Shown in pieces: positions 7,297-12,025 of a stretch of 12,025 bases of DNA. The notes under the pieces were generated by a model. It saw nothing but the letters and a program-made list of their open reading frames with translations, was not told the origin of the DNA and did no database searches. The DNA lies in the NCBI GenBank assembly GCA_016926135.1, contig JAFGPH010000077.1, positions 1 through 12,025 of the forward strand, written 5' to 3'. The position numbers and the translations under genes are program-made. The number at the start of each line of letters is the position of its first letter. Positions within the stretch are counted from its first letter, which is position 1. The DNA comes from Deltaproteobacteria bacterium (GTDB lineage: Bacteria; Desulfobacterota; DSM-4660; Desulfatiglandales; HGW-15).

Positions 7297-7926
7297 TTAC
7301 TTTTCTTTGGGCTTCAGATCCGGGGGATAGATGTATTTGGGGTCCATCTCATAGGTCCAGGGAAGCCCCCAGTACTGCCACCCGTAGTGCCGCCTGTGCT
7401 CAAAGCCTGAAACATGATTCCGCTTCGCAAGCTGGCGGTAAAATTTGTGTTTGTTGCCATCCTCTAATGTGGGAAACTCAGGACCCTCGAAGCCGTCCGT
7501 CACATCAAAGACGTTCTTGAACCCCGCGTTGATGAGGTCTTTCGCCGCAGGGGCGCTGCGCTCTCCATCCCGGCACAGGAGGAGAAGATTGTCCGTCTTC
7601 TTGAAGACCTTGGCGATCTGCTCCACAAAGCCTTTGTTCTTGGAGCTGAGCTGATAGCCCGACTTTCCCCCTCCTTGGGCGAAGTGGGACGTAAAAAACC
7701 GGTATGGAAAAAGGTATGCCTTGAAAGGATGCCCCACGAACTGATACTCTGCCCTGGTCCGCACGTCGAGCAGAAAGGTATTCGGCACGGTCTGGAGCAT
7801 ATCGTAGGCCTCAATGCTGAGTATTTTCCTGGGTTCTTCACAGACGGCTGTGCCGGTAATTCCCAGGAGGAATGCCAGCGAAAAAGCCAGGACGAACAGG
7901 TTGCGAGAGAGAGGATATCTTGTCAT
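7297..7926 (-). CDS. Exported rhodanese-like sulfurtransferase
   Basis: 209 residues. Residues 1-30 form a Sec-type signal peptide: basic start MTRYPLSR, hydrophobic core FVLAFSLAFLLGITG, then a probable cleavage near TAVCEE. The Cys29 context lacks a small residue at -1, so a lipoprotein is less likely. The mature part is a single rhodanese domain with the DVRTRAEY strand at 54-61 and the active-site loop CRDGERS at 118-124, where Cys118 would carry the persulfide. The six-residue C-x-x-G-x-R loop fits active sulfurtransferases. A 30-odd-residue insertion (about 70-100) precedes the catalytic strand. The C-terminal tail, with GWQYWGLPWTY at 182-192, is of the kind found in periplasmic rhodaneses of anaerobic bacteria. 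It likely handles sulfane sulfur in the envelope. The ribosome-binding site before ATG 7926 is weak (GAAG). It is followed by the 60-residue gene. Confidence 0.9.
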   Translation of the reverse strand: MTRYPLSRNLFVLAFSLAFLLGITGTAVCEEPRKILSIEAYDMLQTVPNTFLLDVRTRAEYQFVGHPFKAYLFPYRFFTSHFAQGGGKSGYQLSSKNKGFVEQIAKVFKKTDNLLLLCRDGERSAPAAKDLINAGFKNVFDVTDGFEGPEFPTLEDGNKHKFYRQLAKRNHVSGFEHRRHYGWQYWGLPWTYEMDPKYIYPPDLKPKEK

Positions 7927-8029
7927 GGCAATGGCTTCAACTGAGATAAGGAGATCATGGGCGCGGTCGGTCCTGTATGTTGATGGCCTGCTACAGCTCG
8001 TCTTCGAGGCCCTAGACCCTCTTCAGTTA

Positions 8030-8056
8030 ATTATCCAGAGGGCCTTGTTTTGTCAA
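8030..8056 (-). promoter_or_regulatory. Sigma70-like promoter for the rhodanese operon (minus strand)
   Basis: On the minus strand a perfect -35 TTGACA (8051-8056) is followed after 15 bp by GATAAT (8030-8035), five of six to consensus. The spacer is short by one or two bases. Transcription would start near 8023 and leave a leader of about 95 nt before the rhodanese ATG at 7926. Confidence 0.5.
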
Positions 8057-8086
8057 TTGAAAAATGGGTCTTCCCCCTCTCGGTGG

Positions 8087-8115
8087 TTGACACCGCAGGC
8101 GGAGATGTTTAACAT
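8087..8115 (+). promoter_or_regulatory. Sigma70-like promoter for the DUF362-ABC operon
   Basis: A perfect -35 TTGACA (8087-8092) is followed after 17 bp by TAACAT (8110-8115), four of six to the -10 consensus. The start would be near 8122, about 43 nt before the ATG at 8165. A strong Shine-Dalgarno AAGGAG (8153-8158) lies 6 nt before that ATG. The -10 sits inside a palindrome, listed next. Confidence 0.6.
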
Positions 8116-8118
8116 CTC
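8102..8118. promoter_or_regulatory. 17-bp palindrome over the -10 element, putative operator
   Basis: GAGATGTTTAACATCTC has two 8-bp arms around a single central base at 8110. It covers the whole predicted -10 hexamer of the plus-strand promoter, which is where a repressor dimer would block polymerase. It could alternatively form a hairpin in a longer transcript, and the flanking GGCGG/CCGCC would extend that stem with a bulge. The binding protein cannot be named from sequence. Confidence 0.5.
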
Positions 8119-8164
8119 TCCCCGCCTCTGAAAGGGAGCGGGCAGGGACAGAAAGGAGAGGGAA

Positions 8165-9277
8165 ATGCCTCCATCGAGGGTGTACTACGCCGACTTGAGG
8201 GCAACCGTGAAAGAGAACCTCCTTGCCAAGATCGTCCGGCTTCTCGACATGGTCGAGCTGCAGGCCCTCGTACCCCCCAGGAGCCTTGTGGCCATCAAGC
8301 TCCATTTCGGTGAAAAAGGAAACACCGCCTTCATCAGGCCCAATTTCATCCGGGCCGTGGTGGACCGGGTCAAGACCCTGGGCGCTTTCCCCTTTCTGAC
8401 GGACTGCAACACCCTTTATGTCGGGACGAGGGGAGACAGCGTCTCTCACCTCAAAACCGCCATTGAAAACGGTTTTGCCTATGCCGTGGTCAACGCCCCC
8501 CTCATTATTGCCGACGGGCTCCGGGGGGCATCCTCCAAGCCCGTGAGAATTGACCGGGAAATCCTCAAGACCGCTTACATCGGAAGGGAGATTGTGGAAG
8601 CAGACGTCCTCATCGGCATCGCCCATTTCAAGGGCCACGAACTCTCAGGCTTCGGAGGCGCCATCAAAAACCTCGGCATGGGATGTGCCTCCAGGCAGGG
8701 CAAGCTGGTTCAGCACTCGGGCCTCTCCCCGAAGGTGATCAGGAGGAAGTGCGTGGCCTGCGGTGAGTGTGTGGAACACTGCGCGCAGTCGGCCATATCC
8801 ATCAAGGATAAGAAGGCCGGGATCGACCCCCGGAAATGCGTGGGTTGCGGCGAGTGCATCCTGATATGCCCCAACCAGGCGATCGACATCCAGTGGAACG
8901 CGGACGCGGTCCTCTTTCAGAAAAAGATGGCGGAGTACATGTACGGCGTGTTGAAAAACAAGCAGGGCAAGGCCGCCTTTCTGAACTTCCTGACCGACAT
9001 CTCCCCCGCCTGTGATTGTTACGGTCACAACGATGCCCCCATCGTCCATAACCTGGGAATCATGGCCTCCACGGACCCTGTGGCGATCGACCAGGCCTCT
9101 GTGGACATGGTCAACCGTCAGGTTGGCCTGGAGGGCACCTCCCTTTCGACCCACAAGGGGGCCGGTCAGGACAAATTCAGGGGCATGTATCCGAGGGTGG
9201 ACTGGGGGGTGCAACTGGGGCATGCGGAGAAGATCGGACTGGGAAGCAGGCGTTATGAACTGGTGAATATCTCATGA
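8165..9277 (+). CDS. DUF362 domain protein with two [4Fe-4S] ferredoxin clusters
   Basis: 370 residues, no signal peptide, likely cytoplasmic. The N-terminal half is of the DUF362 type: VAIKLHFGEKGNTAFIRP (42-59), a DCNTLYVGTRG segment (80-90), and the conserved AHFKGHELSGFGGAIKNLGMG (153-173). A bacterial dicluster ferredoxin module interrupts it: C196-C199-C202-C206 and C225-C228-C231-C235, each C-x2-C-x2-C-x3-C. The first ends in Ala rather than Pro after the fourth Cys; the second has the usual CP. DUF362 sequence resumes with PACDCYGHND (281-290) and MASTDPVAIDQ (300-310). It presumably transfers electrons, but the reaction of this family is not established to my knowledge. It is the first gene of a coupled operon: its stop overlaps the ABC ATPase start by 4 bp (ATGA), and a promoter with an operator-like palindrome lies just upstream. 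Confidence 0.93.
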   Translation: MPPSRVYYADLRATVKENLLAKIVRLLDMVELQALVPPRSLVAIKLHFGEKGNTAFIRPNFIRAVVDRVKTLGAFPFLTDCNTLYVGTRGDSVSHLKTAIENGFAYAVVNAPLIIADGLRGASSKPVRIDREILKTAYIGREIVEADVLIGIAHFKGHELSGFGGAIKNLGMGCASRQGKLVQHSGLSPKVIRRKCVACGECVEHCAQSAISIKDKKAGIDPRKCVGCGECILICPNQAIDIQWNADAVLFQKKMAEYMYGVLKNKQGKAAFLNFLTDISPACDCYGHNDAPIVHNLGIMASTDPVAIDQASVDMVNRQVGLEGTSLSTHKGAGQDKFRGMYPRVDWGVQLGHAEKIGLGSRRYELVNIS

Positions 9278-10215
9278 TTGTCGCAAAGAATCTGTCTAAG
9301 AATTACGGTCTGAAACCGGCCATCCAGGACATCTCCTTCGAGATCGGAACGGGCGAAATCGTCGGGCTCCTGGGACCCAACGGCGCAGGCAAGACCACGG
9401 TTTTGCGAATTTTCACCTGCTTCATGCAACCGGGAGGAGGCACCGCTACGGTCGACGGCCTGAGTTGTCGAAAGGACTCGATCCAGGTCAGGAAGAAGAT
9501 CGGCTTCCTCCCCGAGAACGTGCCCCTCTACACGGAACTCTCGGTCCGGGGATTTCTCGGCTTCGCAGGATCGGTCAAGGGTTTGGCGGGAAAACGGCTC
9601 ACCAAGGAGATCAGCCGGGTTCTGGAGGCATGCGGCCTTGCGGACCACGGAGACAGGCTGATCAAACATCTCTCCAAGGGCCTCAAACAGAGGGTCGGCC
9701 TCGCACAGGCCCTCCTGCAGAGCCCCCCTATCCTGATCCTGGATGAACCCACCACAGGCCTGGATCCGGCCCAGATTGTGGAGGTGAGGAACCTGATCAA
9801 GGAATTGGGCCGGGAGAGGACGGTTCTCCTCAGCACCCACATCCTGCCTGAAGTGAGTCAGGTCTGCCGCAGGGTCATCATCCTCAATCAGGGGCGTGTC
9901 GTGGCGGAGGACACACCGCAGAATCTGATCGGTCAGTTGCAGAAGGGATACCGGACGGTCCTGGCGGTGGACGGGCCCGTCTCTGAGATCAAGGCGGTGC
10001 TGGAATCCCTGGCGGGGGTCTCCAGGGTCATCGAGACCGGTGCGGGCGACGAATTCGTTGTGGAAAGCGAGAGCCGGGACGAGATCAGACCCCTGATCGC
10101 CAGGACCATCGTCACCTCCGGGTGGGGTCTGAAGGAAATGCGGGCGAGCGAACTGAGCCTCGAGGAGGTCTTCATGCATCTGGTCACGGAGGAAGGAAAG
10201 GAGAAGGGGAAATGA
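9274..10215 (+). CDS. ABC transporter ATP-binding protein (Gld-type)
   Basis: 313-residue nucleotide-binding subunit. Walker A GPNGAGKT is at 34-41. The Q-loop position reads FLPENVPLY (78-86), with Glu in place of Gln, as in GldA-like ATPases. The signature LSKGLKQRVGLA at 133-144 replaces the canonical LSGGQ in the way seen in that group. Walker B ILILDEPTTGLD is at 153-164 and the H-loop His is at 189. The C-terminal 90 residues form an extra domain ending in a SLEEVFMHL element (295-303), typical of ABC-2 export ATPases. It would power export through the permease encoded next; the substrate is unknown. It starts on the ATGA overlap with the DUF362 gene and ends on another ATGA overlap with the permease gene, so the three are translationally coupled. 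Confidence 0.95.
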   Translation: MIVAKNLSKNYGLKPAIQDISFEIGTGEIVGLLGPNGAGKTTVLRIFTCFMQPGGGTATVDGLSCRKDSIQVRKKIGFLPENVPLYTELSVRGFLGFAGSVKGLAGKRLTKEISRVLEACGLADHGDRLIKHLSKGLKQRVGLAQALLQSPPILILDEPTTGLDPAQIVEVRNLIKELGRERTVLLSTHILPEVSQVCRRVIILNQGRVVAEDTPQNLIGQLQKGYRTVLAVDGPVSEIKAVLESLAGVSRVIETGAGDEFVVESESRDEIRPLIARTIVTSGWGLKEMRASELSLEEVFMHLVTEEGKEKGK

Positions 10216-10982
10216 GAGGTGTCTTTGCCGTCATCAGGAAGGAACTGGCGATCGCAATCCTTTCCCCCGTTTTCTATGCCGCCATGTTCATGTTTCTTCT
10301 CCTCTCAGGGTACTTCTTCTACAGCACCGCCGTCAGTTACAGCCTGTTCTGTCTTCAGGCCTCCTCCAATCCCTTCCTTGCCGAGAGACTCAATGTGACC
10401 GACCTGGTCCTCAAACCCTTTTTCGCGGATCTGGCCATCATCCTTCTGCTCATGCTTCCTCTCATCACCATGAGGCTTTACTCCGAGGAAAAAAAATCGG
10501 GGACCATTGAACTGCTCTTCACTTACCCTCTTTCCGACCTGGCCGTCCTGGCGGGAAAATTCATTGCGGCGGTTCTCGTCCTCCTCGTCCTGCTTGGGGG
10601 AACCATTCCCCACCTCATCATCCTCGGCACCCTGGTCAGGCTGGAATGGGGCGTGGTGATCTCGGGTTACCTGGGCATCGCGTTGATGGGGACCGGTTTT
10701 CTGGCGCTGGGTATCTTCATGTCCTCCCTTACGGAGAACCAGATCGTGGCCGCGGTTTTGAGCTTCGGCCTCCTCCTTCTCTTCTGGCCCTTCGGCTGGG
10801 GGGCGCGCCTGGCCGCCCCTCCGCTGCAGGAGATCGTGGGGCACATGTCCGTAGTGGCCCACCTGGAGTCCTTTGTGGAGGGGCTGATCGACACGAGGGA
10901 CGTGGTCTTCTATCTCCTTTTCTGCTTTTTCTGGCTTTTCCTCACCCTGAGATTTCTCAACTCCCGTTTCTGGAGAGGGTAG
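10212..10982 (+). CDS. ABC-2 type permease (Gld-type)
   Basis: 256 residues from ATG 10212, chosen because it forms the ATGA overlap with the ATPase gene and follows a strong purine-rich site (GGAGAAGGGG). An in-frame ATG at 10122 would only add 30 residues read out of frame through the ATPase gene. Six hydrophobic segments are visible at about 18-38, 70-90, 113-137, 147-170, 176-195 and 230-248. The cytoplasmic motif EEKKSGTIELLFTYPLSD (92-109) is typical of ABC-2 permeases of the gliding-motility/NosY group. It forms the inner-membrane channel for the neighbouring ATPase, and the downstream gene begins 6 bp after its stop. Whether the system moves a protein, lipid or polysaccharide cannot be read from sequence. 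Confidence 0.93.
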   Translation: MRGVFAVIRKELAIAILSPVFYAAMFMFLLLSGYFFYSTAVSYSLFCLQASSNPFLAERLNVTDLVLKPFFADLAIILLLMLPLITMRLYSEEKKSGTIELLFTYPLSDLAVLAGKFIAAVLVLLVLLGGTIPHLIILGTLVRLEWGVVISGYLGIALMGTGFLALGIFMSSLTENQIVAAVLSFGLLLLFWPFGWGARLAAPPLQEIVGHMSVVAHLESFVEGLIDTRDVVFYLLFCFFWLFLTLRFLNSRFWRG

Positions 10983-10988
10983 CTTTCG

Positions 10989-12025
10989 ATGTCAGCAAGC
11001 GGATCCAGGTTCCTCAGGCTCAAAGGGTCTTCCAACATGGCGGCGGCCGTTCTGCTCGTGCTTGTTCTCTGCGTGGCCATCACGCTGCTCTCCAACCGTC
11101 ATTACTTCAAATGGGACGTGACGGCCCACAAGGAACACTCCCTTTCGGAAAAGACGCTCCAGGTTCTGAAGACGATCCGGGAACCTGTGGCGATTAAGGC
11201 CTTTGTCCAGGAAGGGCAAGGCGGAGCCGGGAAGGTGAAGCGGCTCCTCGGCGCCTATCGCTACCACGCCCCCGGGATCACCTTTGAACTGATTGACCCC
11301 GACCGTAACCCAGCCATGGCCAACCGCTTCAATGTAAAGGCCCTCAACACCCTGATCGTGGAGGGATACGGCTCCACCCAGACGGTGAAGGTCCCTGACG
11401 AAGAGGGCGTCACCAATGCCCTCATCCGCCTCTCCAAGGGGCGAATCGTAAAGGTCTATACCCTAAGCGGTCATGGGGAGCGGCCGTTCAAGGGATCCGA
11501 CCCGGAATCGCTCAGCAGGCTTCGGGAAGACCTGGGCAGGGAAAACTTTGAATTCCATGACCTCAACCTCATAAAAACGGACATCCCCGAGGATGCCTCC
11601 CTGGTGATGGTGGCGGCGCCTGTGAAACCCCTGTTCAAAGAGGAAATCGAGAGCCTCAGAAACCACCTTCACAAGGGAGGGAACCTGGTCATTTTCCTGG
11701 AGCCCTTTATCGATGCGGGACTGGAGGGTTTCCTGAAGGAACACGGGGTCATCATATCCCCCGATGTCATCGTGGACAAGATGAGCCGGGTCATGGGAGG
11801 GGACTACCTCATGCCCATGGTGGTGAACTACGGGGGCCACGAGATCACCAGGGACTTCCGTTTCCCCTGCTTCTTTCCTATGGCCCGGTCCGTGGAGACG
11901 GCGCAGGAGAAGAACAAGGACATCAAAGTGATGGCGCTGGCCTTCACATCCACCGATTCTTGGGCCGAGACCGATCAGAAGACCCTGAAGGAGGGCAGGG
12001 CGGGTTTTGACGGGGAAGACCGGAG
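10989..12025 (+). CDS. Gld-type ABC transport auxiliary protein, 3' end outside window
   Basis: 345 whole codons are visible. A short basic N-terminus is followed by one membrane helix at about 17-36, then a large domain probably facing the periplasm. Family marks are the 'KWDVTAHKEHSLSEKTL' segment (41-57; relatives read about Y-D-L-T-x-x-K-x-x-S-L-S), the early strand EPVAIKAFV (65-73), LIDPDRNP (101-108), a GHGE (161-164) after KVYTLS, and a later GGNLVIFLEP block. This is the GldG/ABC_transp_aux type (uncharacterised gliding-motility-like auxiliary component), which accompanies the ATPase/permease pair. The start at ATG 10989 lies 6 bp after the permease stop, with GAGAGGG about 9 nt upstream. 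A C-terminal membrane helix usual for the family would lie beyond the window, and a DUF4340-type gene often follows. Confidence 0.9.
   Translation, partial: MSASGSRFLRLKGSSNMAAAVLLVLVLCVAITLLSNRHYFKWDVTAHKEHSLSEKTLQVLKTIREPVAIKAFVQEGQGGAGKVKRLLGAYRYHAPGITFELIDPDRNPAMANRFNVKALNTLIVEGYGSTQTVKVPDEEGVTNALIRLSKGRIVKVYTLSGHGERPFKGSDPESLSRLREDLGRENFEFHDLNLIKTDIPEDASLVMVAAPVKPLFKEEIESLRNHLHKGGNLVIFLEPFIDAGLEGFLKEHGVIISPDVIVDKMSRVMGGDYLMPMVVNYGGHEITRDFRFPCFFPMARSVETAQEKNKDIKVMALAFTSTDSWAETDQKTLKEGRAGFDGEDR

Noticed and set aside
7957..7983. Eight-codon open frame after an AAGGAG in the region between the divergent operons
   Set aside because: The Shine-Dalgarno spacing is too short, it lies upstream of the mapped plus-strand promoter candidate, and no regulated gene follows directly; a leader peptide is not supported.
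9253..10179. 308-codon minus-strand open frame opposite the ABC ATPase
   Set aside because: It is a shadow of a complete ABC ATPase with all motifs on the plus strand.
1..12025. Mobile element, CRISPR or toxin-antitoxin content
   Set aside because: I see no transposase, integrase, regularly spaced repeats or terminal inverted repeats. The 60-residue gene pairs with a rhodanese, not a toxin-like protein.

Overview
The window carries ordinary chromosomal genes at high gene density and fairly high G+C. There are no tRNA or rRNA genes, insertion sequences, integrases or CRISPR repeats that I can see. The gene content suggests a Desulfobacterota/'Deltaproteobacteria'-type anaerobe: a DUF362-type double [4Fe-4S] protein, a Gld-like ABC export cluster, an exported rhodanese, and a hybrid PAS histidine kinase beside rarA. 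This placement is an inference from gene content and protein style, not a database result.

Layout. (1) Positions 1-2706, minus strand: a hybrid sensor kinase-like gene, followed with a 20-bp overlap by rarA, an AAA+ ATPase of replication-fork maintenance whose 3' end lies beyond the window. (2) Positions 2707-2931: a divergent intergenic region. (3) Positions 2932-6928, plus strand: dnaE (DNA polymerase III alpha subunit, GTG start), whose last codons overlap a Nudix hydrolase of the ADP-ribose pyrophosphatase type. (4) Positions 6929-7098: a convergent gap with small hairpins. (5) Positions 7099-7926, minus strand: a secreted single-domain rhodanese and an unrecognised 60-residue protein, apparently one transcript. 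(6) Positions 7927-8164: a divergent regulatory region with back-to-back sigma70-like promoters and a palindrome over one -10 element. (7) Positions 8165-12025, plus strand: a tightly coupled operon of a DUF362 ferredoxin-like protein, an ABC ATPase, an ABC-2 permease and a Gld-type auxiliary membrane protein that runs off the end.

How the genes may work together: rarA and dnaE both act at the replication fork, and the kinase-like gene sits between them, co-oriented with rarA and divergent from dnaE. The right-hand operon looks like an envelope export or motility-type ABC system whose first gene is a cytoplasmic iron-sulfur protein. No clearly new multi-gene system is evident. The most unusual item is the hybrid kinase: its ATPase domain looks intact, but it lacks both the phosphoacceptor histidine and the receiver aspartate, so it looks like a pseudo-signalling protein rather than a normal two-component kinase.
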